Source of the DNA: CAWDVK01 sp963805715
GTDB lineage: Bacteria; Actinomycetota; Actinomycetes; Streptosporangiales; Streptosporangiaceae
Assembly (NCBI GenBank): GCA_963805715.1
Contig: CAWDVK010000019.1
Location: 108,812-172,811 of the forward strand
Reading direction: 5' to 3'
DNA length: 64,000 bases
Made by a program: the position numbers and the translations under genes
In this document: one piece after another, positions 55,934-64,000 of the stretch
Layout: every line of letters begins with the position of its first letter
Numbering within the stretch: position 1 is the stretch's first letter
Notes under the pieces: model-generated
Seen by the model: only the letters and a program-made list of their open reading frames with translations
The model's database searches: none
What the model was told of the DNA's origin: nothing

Positions 55934-58279
55934 GTGCGCAGCCGCCTCCGGGCCCTGGCCGGGCCGGCCGTCCGGGCTGGCCAGCGGGCGCGCTCGTCGC
56001 GGTTCTGGCCGGCCCGGCAGCGGGAAACGCGCGGCGAGCGCGGTGCCGATGAGGCCGCCAGGGAGGATGTCGCAGGATCGGCGTTTGCCCGGCTGACCGC
56101 CCTTCCCGCGCTGCTGATCATGGCATGGCTGCTGCCGGGTCTCGCGCTGCTGCTGGCCGGCGACTTCGTGCCCGTCCCGATGCTGCTCATCGCGGTCCCG
56201 CTGGCGGCGGCCCTGGCTGTCAACGGACTGCGGGAGGTGCCGAGCCGCTGGCCGCGGCTGATCCCGGGCCGGGCGCACGACCGGGCCTGGGCCTCCTGGT
56301 TCGGCCTGATGGCAACCGTCGCCATCGCGGCCGGCTATGCGGCATGGCAGCTGGTCGAGCACTCAGAATCGATCATCGTGCTCCGCGATCCCGGCACGTA
56401 CCTGCAGGCCGGGTACTGGATCGCCGAGCACGGCTCACTGCCCATCCCGCAGTCGCTCCGGGCTTTCGGCGGCGCGCATCCGGCACTCGGCTTCTCCAGC
56501 ATCGGGTTCTTCGCGCATGGCACCTCGGTCGTGCCGGCCGCTACCTCCGGGCTGCCGCTGCTGCTGGCCGGGGGATTCTGGGCGCATGGCACGGTCGGTG
56601 CCACCGGAATCGCCCCGGTACTCGGCGGGCTCGCGGTGCTGACCTTCGGCGGCCTGATCGCGCGCCTCGCAGGCCCGCGCTGGGCGCCGGCCGGAGCGCT
56701 GGTGCTCGGCCTCAGCCTGCCCGAGCAGTACACCAGCCGGGCCCCCTTCACCGAGCCCGCCATCCAGGTGCTGCTCTTCGGCGGCCTGTGCCTGCTCATC
56801 GACGCGATGGTGATGAGATCGGCGCTGCCGCGGCCGCCCGTGCTTGTCTTCACTGACGGCTGGCGGCGATGGGTCGCACCGCAGCGGTGGGGCTCCTGGC
56901 TCACGCCCGACCGGTCCATGGCCGGGCTGGCCGGGCTGGCGCTGGGGCTGACCGTCCTGATCAGCCCGAGCGCGCTGCTCTACCTCCTGCCGGTGATCCC
57001 GTTCGCGGGACTGCTGGCGGTGGGCCAGAGGAGGCTGGTGGTTCCGTTTTGCAGCGGTGTTGCCTTCGGCGTCGCCTGCGGCCTGGCTGATGGCTACCTG
57101 CTGGCCCGCCCGTTCCTTGACTCTTTCAGCCCGACTCTGGAGCTGTCCGGCGTGATCGCGGCCTGGCTGGCCGCGCTCACGATCACCTGCGTCCAGCTGT
57201 CGCGACTGGCTGGCGTCCGCGCCTTCCTGCGGCGCTGGCTGGCCAGGCGGCCGCTGCGGTGGCTGCCCGAGCTGGCCGGGCTGCTGGTCATCGCGGGGCT
57301 GATCGGATTCGCGGTCCGGCCCTATGTGCAGACCGTGCGCGGCGGGGTGAGCGGAGCCGTCGCGGGCTACGTCGCGTCCCTGCAGCTGGCGCAGCATCTG
57401 CCCGTTGATCCCGCCCGGCTGTACGCGGAAGACACGCTGTACTGGGTGATCTGGTACATCGGCCTGCCCACCGTGCTGCTCGGCGGCTTCGGCGCTGCAC
57501 TGCTCGTGCGCCGGTCCGTGCGCGCGCTGCTGACCTGGCAGGATCCGACCGGGACCTGGCGCAACTGGGCGCTGCCGCTGGCCATCATCTGCGCGGGCTC
57601 GGCGGCCGTGCTCTGGCGGCCCGACATCGTTCCCGATCAGCCGTGGGCCAGCCGCCGGCTGGTGGTGATCGTGCTGCCGGGCCTGATCGCCTGCGCGCTG
57701 TGGGCAGCCGCCTGGCTGACGGGGCGCGCTCGCTCTCGCGGGGCACAGGCCATAACGGCGGCCGTCGCCGGGCTCTTCTGCGTGGCAGCCTTTCTCGTGC
57801 CGACCGTGGCCACGACCTTCGGGCTCGGACTGACCCACTCCGGACCGTCCGGCGGCCTGCGGCCCACCGCTGATGGCATGGCGTTCAAGCGCACCGGAAC
57901 GGGCGAGCTAACCGCCGTCGAGGGCCTGTGCTCGTCGATCCCGCGCAACTCGTCCGTCGTGATCGTCAACTGGACCGTGGCTCAGCAGTTCTCGCAGGTC
58001 ATCCGGGGCATGTGCGGAGAGCCGACGGCCTGGATGGTCGGTCAGCCCCAGTCAGCGGTCAGCAGCGTCATGAGCGCGGTTTCCCGGTCTGGGCGGCGGC
58101 CGGTTCTGCTCGGCGCCACAGCCGGGGAACTCGCTACGTTCGGCGGCAGCCCCGTCCAGGTGCTCAACCTGGTGACGGCCGGTGATCCGCATGAGCTGAC
58201 CCAGCCGCCAACGGTGCCGTCTACGGTCCATTTCACGATCTGGATGGATGCGCCCAGCGCAGGGACGGCTGGCGCGTGA
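55934..58279 (+). CDS. Large GT-C-like membrane protein
   Basis: The product is up to 781 residues with about 12 to 14 TM helices after a basic N-terminal stretch. The first long extracytoplasmic loop has HSESIIVLRDPGTYLQAGYW, where Asp-Pro at the start of the loop recalls the catalytic aspartate of GT-C enzymes; the C-terminal part (from about 620) is a globular outside domain. It is probably a polyprenyl-phosphate-sugar-dependent glycosyltransferase or polymerase. The start is uncertain because the first 55 residues look unstructured. It is divergent from lcp. Confidence 0.72.
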   Translation: MRSRLRALAGPAVRAGQRARSSRFWPARQRETRGERGADEAAREDVAGSAFARLTALPALLIMAWLLPGLALLLAGDFVPVPMLLIAVPLAAALAVNGLREVPSRWPRLIPGRAHDRAWASWFGLMATVAIAAGYAAWQLVEHSESIIVLRDPGTYLQAGYWIAEHGSLPIPQSLRAFGGAHPALGFSSIGFFAHGTSVVPAATSGLPLLLAGGFWAHGTVGATGIAPVLGGLAVLTFGGLIARLAGPRWAPAGALVLGLSLPEQYTSRAPFTEPAIQVLLFGGLCLLIDAMVMRSALPRPPVLVFTDGWRRWVAPQRWGSWLTPDRSMAGLAGLALGLTVLISPSALLYLLPVIPFAGLLAVGQRRLVVPFCSGVAFGVACGLADGYLLARPFLDSFSPTLELSGVIAAWLAALTITCVQLSRLAGVRAFLRRWLARRPLRWLPELAGLLVIAGLIGFAVRPYVQTVRGGVSGAVAGYVASLQLAQHLPVDPARLYAEDTLYWVIWYIGLPTVLLGGFGAALLVRRSVRALLTWQDPTGTWRNWALPLAIICAGSAAVLWRPDIVPDQPWASRRLVVIVLPGLIACALWAAAWLTGRARSRGAQAITAAVAGLFCVAAFLVPTVATTFGLGLTHSGPSGGLRPTADGMAFKRTGTGELTAVEGLCSSIPRNSSVVIVNWTVAQQFSQVIRGMCGEPTAWMVGQPQSAVSSVMSAVSRSGRRPVLLGATAGELATFGGSPVQVLNLVTAGDPHELTQPPTVPSTVHFTIWMDAPSAGTAGA

Positions 58280-58336
58280 GCCGGCGGCAGTGATTTGCCT
58301 CCGGTCCCGGATGCCCCTACAGTTAAGGGACACCGA

Positions 58337-58413
58337 CGCGGGGTGGAGCAGTTCGGTAGCTCGCTGGGCTCATAACCCAGAGGTCGCAGGTTCAAATCCT
58401 GCCCCCGCTACCA
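58337..58413 (+). tRNA. Initiator tRNA-fMet (CAT anticodon)
   Basis: A 77-nt tRNA with CCA encoded at 58411-58413. It has the initiator marks: anticodon CAT in a stem of three G:C pairs (GGG...CCC) and no Watson-Crick pair at position 1:72 (C:T). D- and T-arms are canonical (GGTTCAAATCC). It is the integration site of the 3-kb insertion: its 3' 46 nt recur at 61391. Confidence 0.95.
58368..58413. repeat. attachment site copy 1 (3' part of tRNA-fMet)
   Basis: This 46-bp copy lies within the intact tRNA; it is identical to 61391-61436. Confidence 0.95.
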
Positions 58414-58419
58414 GGTCAG

Positions 58420-58453
58420 AGGCCCCTTCCGATCACGGGAGGGGCCTTCTGCA
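58420..58453. terminator. Hairpin after tRNA-fMet
   Basis: The imperfect inverted repeat AGGCCCCTTCC...GGGAGGGGCCT follows the tRNA directly. It has no clear T-run; it may end the tRNA transcript or be part of the attachment region. Confidence 0.5.
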
Positions 58454-58820
58454 TGCCGGATGCTAACGGATTTGCTAACGGGATCTCGATTCACGCCACC
58501 TTGTCCGTGTCCTGGGTGCTCGTCTCGTCTGTGGTATCCACGGACGCCAGCGATCCGCCGATGATCAGTTCTGCGAGCGCCTCGGGCTTCCTTCCCACCC
58601 CGCCTCACGACGACGCAGTTGCCTCCGGCTAGGAGTTAGCACCACCTCTTCCTCCAGGGGACTTTCACCCCCAAGCGATCGCCCATGCCGGGCGTACTCA
58701 AGGCGGCGCCTGCGGCGCCGCAGGCCGACGCCAGCGCTCGGCCTCTGCCTTGGGAGGCCCGGCCGCGCGCGCGTCGGCCCCAGCCACAGCTAGCCACCGA
58801 TCAGTCGGGAGGGGTCGGCA

Positions 58821-59111
58821 CTAGCCGCTGCTGTCGAGGTAGGCGCGAGCCCGGTCCGCGAGGTGATCGACCACACTGGCAGCGGCACGGATCAGGGCCT
58901 CGCCGGACACAGTGCCGGTGACGCCCCAGACCTCACGATCGTCTTCCCAGACCATCTCGGCGCCCACCACAGCCCGCAGCGCAGCGGGTCCTAGCTCCCA
59001 GGCAGCGGCTTCGTGATCCGGCCCGGTGACGCCCGGGCGGGGGCTGGCACTGATCTCGACGACCGGGGCGCCTTCCCTGGTTTGAGATCTTGTGAGAGGC
59101 TTCGGCAACAA
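58821..59111 (-). CDS. Small unknown protein in the tRNA-associated insertion
   Basis: The 96-residue frame (VVEISASPRPGVTGPDHEAA, MVWEDDREVWGVTGTVSGEA, ASVVDHLADRARAYLDSSG) has fair composition and a helical C-terminus but no recognised family. It is divergent from the S53 gene. It could be cargo or a chance frame; I lean to real but weakly. Confidence 0.4.
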   Translation of the reverse strand: MLPKPLTRSQTREGAPVVEISASPRPGVTGPDHEAAAWELGPAALRAVVGAEMVWEDDREVWGVTGTVSGEALIRAAASVVDHLADRARAYLDSSG

Positions 59112-59181
59112 CGGAAGCGACGTGCCGCCTGTGGTGCTTCGGTGGTGTTGATCCTCAGGGGGCTGGCAGGGGAGGTAGGAA

Positions 59182-60534
59182 ATGCGTTATCGCTTAGTGG
59201 GCGCTTTCGCCGGTCTGGCTCTCATCGCGGCATTGGCAGTGCCGGGAGCGTCTCGTCCCGCGTCCGCCAGCCACGTCGCAGTCGCGCGGCCAATGGCCAT
59301 CGTGCTGTCTGGTGCGCACTGGTCGCAGCCACCGACAACTGCGCAGTGCCTCGAGCAGACCGGGTTCGCCTGCTACCGGCCGTCGCAGTTCCAGCAGGCG
59401 TACGACCTCCGGCCGCTGTACGCCCGGGGACTGAACGGCGCGGGGAAGACGATCATCATCGTCGACTCGTTCGGCTCGCCAACGATCCAGAGTGACCTGG
59501 CCACGTTCGACCGGTCCTTCCACCTGCCGCCGCCGCCGCGCTTCACGGTGCTGCAGCCGGTCGGCCCGGTGCCCCCGTTCGACCCGACCAACTCGACCAT
59601 GGTCGGCTGGGCGATCGAGACGTCGCTCGACGTCGAGTACTCCCACGCGATGGCGCCCGGGGCCAACATCGTCTTGCTCGAGACGCCGGTCGCCGAGACC
59701 GAGGGCACGGTCGGCTTCCCGCAGATCGTGGCGGCCGAGAACTACGCGATCAACCACCACCTCGGTGACGTCATCTCGCAGAGCTTCGGCGCGACCGAGG
59801 AGACCTTCCCGAGCCCGCAGGCGATCTTCAGGCTGCGCAGCGCGTACTTCAACGCACTGGTGCACCACGTGACCGTGCTCGCTAGCGCAGGCGACACCGG
59901 CGTGACCAACTACTCCAACGTCGCCGGAACTCTCCTCTACACCCGCCGGGTGGTGGGCTGGCCCTCGAGTGACCCCCTGGTGACCTCGGTCGGCGGCCTG
60001 CAACTGCACCTCAACGCCCAGGGCGACGAGGTGCTGCCCGATAACGTGTGGAATGAGACCGCCGTGTTCGGCACCGCCGTCGCGGGTAGCGGCGGGCCGT
60101 CGCACGTGTTCGGCAGGCCCTTCTACCAGAACAGCGTGGCAGGCGTCGTGGGCGGGCGCCGCGGCACGCCGGACATTAGCCTGAGCGCGGCGGTTAACGG
60201 CGGGGCGCTCGTCTACTGGTCGTTCCCCGGCTCGACACCGGCTTTCAACATCGTCGGCGGCACCAGCGAGGCCTCGCCCCAGCTCGCCGGCATTGTAGCG
60301 ATCGCTGACCAGGCGGCGGGCCATGACCTCGGCCTGCTCAACCCCAGGCTGTACGCCCTCGGTTCCGGTTCGCCGGGGATCCCCGACATCACCATCGGCA
60401 ACAACACCGTGACGTTCACGCAGAACGGCCGCACCTACACGGTGCCTGGCTTCGACGCCGTCCCCGGTTACGACATGGCGAGCGGACTTGGCACCGTCGA
60501 CGCGGCAAAACTCGTCTATGCGCTTGCCGGGTAA
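59182..60534 (+). CDS. Secreted S53-family (sedolisin/pro-kumamolisin) serine peptidase
   Basis: GGAGGTAGG precedes ATG 59182. The 450-residue product has a signal peptide (to about residue 30), almost no prodomain, and the S53 catalytic domain: WAIETSLDVEYSHAMAPGAN holds the catalytic Glu and Asp, and VGGTSEASPQLAGIVAIADQ the catalytic Ser. The oxyanion Asp and C-terminal calcium site region (YDMASGLGTVDAAKL) are present. Such enzymes work at acid pH outside the cell; the host may live in acidic habitats. It is cargo of the tRNA-associated insertion. A GNRA-loop hairpin follows the stop. Confidence 0.92.
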   Translation: MRYRLVGAFAGLALIAALAVPGASRPASASHVAVARPMAIVLSGAHWSQPPTTAQCLEQTGFACYRPSQFQQAYDLRPLYARGLNGAGKTIIIVDSFGSPTIQSDLATFDRSFHLPPPPRFTVLQPVGPVPPFDPTNSTMVGWAIETSLDVEYSHAMAPGANIVLLETPVAETEGTVGFPQIVAAENYAINHHLGDVISQSFGATEETFPSPQAIFRLRSAYFNALVHHVTVLASAGDTGVTNYSNVAGTLLYTRRVVGWPSSDPLVTSVGGLQLHLNAQGDEVLPDNVWNETAVFGTAVAGSGGPSHVFGRPFYQNSVAGVVGGRRGTPDISLSAAVNGGALVYWSFPGSTPAFNIVGGTSEASPQLAGIVAIADQAAGHDLGLLNPRLYALGSGSPGIPDITIGNNTVTFTQNGRTYTVPGFDAVPGYDMASGLGTVDAAKLVYALAG

Positions 60535-60576
60535 AGCGGCGCTGCGGTGAGCCGTAGCGGACGACGATCCGGCGAA

Positions 60577-60604
60577 GGGGGCCCTCGGGAAACCGAGGGC
60601 CCCC
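60577..60604. terminator. Strong hairpin terminator after the S53 gene
   Basis: Perfect 12-bp stem (60577-60588 with 60593-60604) with a GAAA loop, 42 bp after the stop. No T-run, but the stem is very stable. Confidence 0.82.
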
Positions 60605-61390
60605 GTCGTATGCTGGCGCTGGGCTGACTTCCGCTTTTCAGGCGGGCAGACCGACGCGACTGACCACCGGAAAGCTACCGCCATCAGCGCATGATCCGGA
60701 ACATGCACGGAGCGATCTTGGCTTGTGCCGGTGGGCGCGACCACGTACGGGCAGGTCAGCAGCATTAGTTCGCCAGGTCACGCAGTCGGCCTCCGGAGCC
60801 GTTGGTCCAACGCAAGCCTCCGGCGGGGGCGCTCCGGCTCCGGGATGATCGCTAACGCACCGCCCACCGCGTATAGCTGGCTGAGGGATGGAGCCTGATC
60901 ATCCCGTCTGCCATCGACCGGGGGACAAGCCCAGCAGACCAGGCCAAGCCGGTCAAGATCGTTCGTCCGGCAGGGCGCTGCATCTTGACCGGCTTGGCCC
61001 GGCCCGCTCCCTGACGGGCGGGTCGACGGCAGACGGGATGATCAGCAGGACAGGCATGCGCGAGAGCGCGATCGGAGAACCGAGGCAAGCGTGGCTCGTG
61101 CCACATACATGCCACGCACCGGGAACATTCACGGTCAATGGCGGTAACTCACAGACAGAGCGCCTGTCCGACCAGCACATACGTCAGCCTGCTCACCTCC
61201 GTTCCGGGTTACCGACCTTCCAAGCTGGGGCTGCGGCCAGGCCGCGCAGCACGATGTGCTAACGGATTCGCTAACGAGACAGGCCGAGGTGGGGGAGACC
61301 TACCACAACGCCGGAGACGGCGACCAACCATGTGCCCTGGCCAGCGAGACGCGCAGTGACCCCGGAGACCAGGAAGACGCGCGTCGTGGT
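60605..61390. other. Gene-free right part of the insertion (785 bp)
   Basis: Apart from the palindrome and the 19-bp arm-like repeat near 61258-61276, I see no gene. Frames are interrupted or unlike any family. Confidence 0.5.
60896..61044. repeat. 149-bp imperfect palindrome
   Basis: Outer arms (60896-60919 with 61021-61044, one or two mismatches) and inner arms (60939-60959 with 60982-61002, one mismatch) share one symmetry centre near 60970, with less-matched stretches between. No gene lies within it. It resembles a palindromic miniature element or a replication structure. Confidence 0.82.
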
Positions 61391-61436
61391 GCTCATAACC
61401 CAGAGGTCGCAGGTTCAAATCCTGCCCCCGCTACCA
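61391..61436. repeat. attachment site copy 2 (tRNA 3' remnant)
   Basis: A perfect copy of the 3' 46 nt including CCA, without the 5' half of the tRNA, so not a functional tRNA. A hairpin with TTTT follows at about 61455-61488. Confidence 0.95.
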
Positions 61437-62309
61437 AGTAGTTGCAGGTCAGAGGCCTGATCGCCGGGAACGGCGGTCGGGCCTTTTGATCGTTTGTTGG
61501 CCGTTCGTTGGCGGGATGGGGCCTCGAAGTGCGGCACGTTGCGCCGAAGACTGGTATGGATCGGCATCTCGGTCGGCCATATGGCCAAGATCTGCCCATC
61601 GCGAGCAGCCAGCGGCGACATCGGGCGTGTCACTCTGTCCGCCACATAGCGTGAGCACTGTTGGGAGCACTGAACGCTCGTAAGCACGTATAACGCCGAA
61701 TATTTGCGAGTGTCGGTGCCATCGAGACGCCTCGAACGTCGCGCCAGATCTTCCAGTTCTGTATGCAATGTGCATCGATGCTCTGTGCTGCTGACCGCTC
61801 GATCCAGGCCAGCGCGCCGGGGCGCTTGACCTCAACGATCAGGTTCTTGACCCCGGGCCGGGTGAACACGAGGCCGGAATAGACCACCTGGTTGTTCACC
61901 TCCGGCAGGCGCCAATCAAGACCATCGTGAAGATGCCTTCGGGAATGTTCCCGGCCACCTTCTCGACGGCCGTGCCGAACCGCTGCTGCTGGGCCAGTCG
62001 CTCCTCCCGCTTGGCCAGCAAGGTCGGCCAGGCGGCGGTCAGCCGGTCACAACTGCGCCGGCAGGAAGCCAGCGTCATCACCGGCACGCACAACAGCGTC
62101 ACGGCCATTCCGGCCCGTGCGCCTGGGACCAGCGCGCCGCAGAGTTCGCCAGCGGTCAGTCCCGAGAGCACCATCTGCGGCACCCATGTGGGCGTCTGCC
62201 ACTTGGCGGTGGCGGCCGGCGGATCAGTGATGATGGTCCCATCGTGAAGGGACTTGTGACTGTGGTCACGCCCGGCTCCTGGCATAGGCAAGTAGAGAGG
62301 GATGGCTTC
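61437..62309. other. Region of probable remnants (873 bp), no intact gene
   Basis: Right of the tRNA remnant lies a hairpin with TTTT (about 61455-61488). The reverse strand then has two short frames: 61630-61899, with VKNLIVEVKRPGALAWIERS, and 61896-62291, with hydrophobic stretches (LSGLTAGELCGALVPGARAG, GMAVTLLCVPVMTL) and a helical tail. Neither is a full domain I recognise, so they may be decayed pieces. The promoter of the following gene should lie at the end. Confidence 0.4.
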
Positions 62310-63686
62310 ATGGAACGCCTGGGCGTGCAGGATCTGGCCCCGCTGCGGGGGGACGATGCCGGCTGGCCCTGGGACATCGGCGCGGTCGCCATCCTCGACG
62401 GAACCGGGCTAACGGACCGCGACGGCCGGTTCAGGATCGAAGCTGTCCGCCGGGCGATCGAGCCAAAGCTGCACTTGGTGCCCCGCTTCCGGCAGCTGGT
62501 GTACCGGCCCCCGCTGGGCCTGGGCTGGCCATTGTGGGTGGACGCGCCGTCCTTCAACCTCGCAGATCACGTCCGGGTCTTCCCGCTGCCCGCTGAGGCT
62601 GACCAGGCACAGCTTCTGCTGGCGTGTGAGCAGCTGCGCCGGCGGCGCCTGGATCCGTCACGGCCGCGCTGGGAGGCGTGGTTCCTGCCCGGCCTGGCGC
62701 ACGGACGGGTCGGCCTGTTCGTGCGGCTGCATCACGCCATGGCCGACGGGGTCGCGGGAGTGGCCGCCTTCGGCGGGCTTTTCGACCTCGCCGCCGAGCC
62801 ACCCGCGCCGGCCGCGCCGCCGTGGACACCGGCGCCGGTCCCGTCCGCCCGCGAACTCCTGGCCGACAACATGCACCGGCGCGTTCACGAGCTCGATCGC
62901 GCGCTGTCCAGCCTGGCCGACCCGGCCGGGACGCTGCGGCGAGCGCGGCGCGCCTGGCCGGCGTGGCGCGAGGCGCTCACCGAGAAGCGTGTCTCCCGCA
63001 CCAGCCTCAACCGCCCCATCGGACCGGACCGCACGCTGGCCCTGGTCCGCAGCCGCCTCGACCTTGCCAGAACGATCGCCCACGCGCACGGCGCCACGGT
63101 CAACGACGTGGTGCTGACCGCCATCACCGGGGGGCTGCGCGATCTGCTGCTGAGCCGCGGCGAACCCGTCGGGGACCTCGTGCTGCGCGCGATAGTGCCG
63201 ATCTCCCTGCACCGCGAGCAGCCCGGCCACGCAAGCGGCAACCAGGTCGGGCTGGGGATGGGCGTGCCACTTCCGATCGGCGAGCCCGGCCATGCCCGCA
63301 GGCTTCAGCAGATCACTGCCGAGACTGACAGACGCAAGAAGAACGCCCACCCGCCGATAACCAGCGGGATCTTCCGGTTCGCCCTCGCCCAGCGTGCCTT
63401 TTGCCGTCTCTTGCCTCATCAGCGCTACATGACCATGTTCGTCAGCAACGTCCCGGGGCCACCGGCCCCGCTATACCTTGCCGGGGCGCCACTGCTTGAG
63501 GTGTTCCCGCTGATAGCGATCGCCGGCAACATGACTCTCGGCGTCGGCGTGATGTCCTACGCCGGCCAGCTCAACCTCACCGCGGTCGCCGACCGGGACG
63601 GCTGCGCCGACGCCGAGGTGTTCGCCGACGGCGTGCGCCGCACACTTGACGAACTGGCCCGGTCAGTCGCCGCCCCCGCCACATGA
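62310..63686 (+). CDS. Wax ester synthase / diacylglycerol acyltransferase (WS/DGAT)
   Basis: ATG 62310 after GAGGG gives 458 residues beginning MERLGVQDLAPLRGDDAGWP, like the usual MxRLSxLD start; an open frame extends to 62244. The acyltransferase motif HHAMADG (HHxxxDG, about residues 140-146) is intact, as is the C-terminal ITSGIFRFALAQRAFCRLLP and NVPGPPAPLYLAGAPL domain. These enzymes esterify fatty acyl-CoA to diacylglycerol or fatty alcohols for storage lipid. No partner lies within the window. Confidence 0.92.
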   Translation: MERLGVQDLAPLRGDDAGWPWDIGAVAILDGTGLTDRDGRFRIEAVRRAIEPKLHLVPRFRQLVYRPPLGLGWPLWVDAPSFNLADHVRVFPLPAEADQAQLLLACEQLRRRRLDPSRPRWEAWFLPGLAHGRVGLFVRLHHAMADGVAGVAAFGGLFDLAAEPPAPAAPPWTPAPVPSARELLADNMHRRVHELDRALSSLADPAGTLRRARRAWPAWREALTEKRVSRTSLNRPIGPDRTLALVRSRLDLARTIAHAHGATVNDVVLTAITGGLRDLLLSRGEPVGDLVLRAIVPISLHREQPGHASGNQVGLGMGVPLPIGEPGHARRLQQITAETDRRKKNAHPPITSGIFRFALAQRAFCRLLPHQRYMTMFVSNVPGPPAPLYLAGAPLLEVFPLIAIAGNMTLGVGVMSYAGQLNLTAVADRDGCADAEVFADGVRRTLDELARSVAAPAT

Positions 63687-64000
63687 GCACCGCGCGAGAT
63701 CCGCATTAGACCCCGCCGCTACATCCTTCATCCTCATTCCCAGGGTCGCGGGACACTCATGCGGTGCCGCAACCACAGTGTCCCGCGCAGACGCACCACC
63801 AGCACTGACCGGCTGCCGCCACCAGCTAAGGACGTTGCCGCGAACGCACTCACATCGGCATGTCCAGACCAACGGCATAACCCGGATGTCACCCGCTCAT
63901 CGCATAGCCGGGCGTCGGTCAGCCTTACCGCGCACAGATCACCCAGGTGGGCGCGGCATCGCCAGTCACCTGCACGGCACGTCAGTACATGCCGAACGGC
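63687..64000. other. End of window, 314 bp, nothing supported
   Basis: No gene start, tRNA or clear hairpin is visible. Confidence 0.4.

Larger units (their letters stand above)
58368..61436. mobile_element. 3.0-kb insertion at tRNA-fMet, bounded by a 46-bp duplication
   Basis: The last 46 nt of tRNA-fMet (58368-58413) are repeated perfectly at 61391-61436, 3023 bp downstream, the hallmark of site-specific integration by a tyrosine integrase. A 19-bp sequence of the type GCTAACG-GATTYGCTAACG occurs inside each end (58462-58480 and 61258-61276, one mismatch). No integrase gene is recognisable between them, so this may be a deletion derivative or a satellite moved by an integrase elsewhere. 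It carries an S53 peptidase and a long palindrome. Confidence 0.82.

Noticed and set aside
61391..61436. Second tRNA-fMet
   Set aside because: Only the 3' 46 nt are present, so no D-arm or acceptor 5' strand; it is an attachment-site copy.

Overview
The window is high-GC actinomycete DNA. It carries a mycothiol-conjugate amidase (mca) beside greA, a Z-type prenyl transferase, a PIN-PhoH ATPase, GTG and TTG starts with GGAGG-type ribosome sites, and an initiator tRNA with encoded CCA. The mca gene implies a mycothiol producer. No 16S gene or species-specific marker is present, so I do not name a genus.

1-18 kb is mostly chromosomal housekeeping and accessory genes: a TetR/DHA2 efflux pair with an inverted-repeat operator, greA and mca, a SNF2 helicase coupled to a SWIM-zinc-finger protein, a GNAT and a rhodanese, a second TetR regulator divergent from an MMPL transporter with a long operator-like palindrome, a deleted ECF sigma gene next to its intact DGPF partner, a PRC-barrel protein, and a secreted SpoIID-like protein with lectin-like repeats.

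18.65-28.03 kb is a 9.37-kb integrated element. It splits an aldo/keto reductase gene at an 8-bp core; joining the two halves at the core restores an exact 325-codon frame. The element holds a large serine integrase, a RepSA-like rolling-circle replication initiator coupled to a tiny gene with no normal start codon, and cargo: a FUSC-type membrane protein, a two-TM potassium channel and a DUF2252 kinase-fold protein. No transfer ATPase is visible. Just right of it lie gene remnants (M55 peptidase, AAA ATPase) and a RecQ-like helicase whose phosphoribosyltransferase tail is out of frame.

32-45 kb holds secreted and envelope proteins (C39-like peptidase, TolB-like propeller, NlpC/P60 hydrolase), a Fur/Zur regulator, a DUF255 thioredoxin-like protein, several small unknowns, uppS and phoH2.

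45-58 kb is an envelope-polymer locus. It has two GT2 glycosyltransferases, a TarI/IspD-like cytidylyltransferase, a DUF5941 membrane protein, a nucleotidyltransferase, an sn-glycerol-1-phosphate-dehydrogenase-like enzyme, a CDP-alcohol phosphatidyltransferase, an LCP ligase and two multi-spanning GT-C-like proteins. Together these look like a pathway for a polyol-phosphate or glycerol-1-phosphate lipid or glycopolymer, and this is the best candidate here for an undescribed biochemical system. Two of its core genes carry apparent one-base frameshifts, which may be sequence errors.

58.3-61.4 kb is a 3-kb insertion bounded by a perfect 46-bp duplication of the 3' part of tRNA-fMet. It carries an S53 (sedolisin) peptidase and a 149-bp imperfect palindrome but no recognisable integrase. 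The window ends with a WS/DGAT acyltransferase gene.
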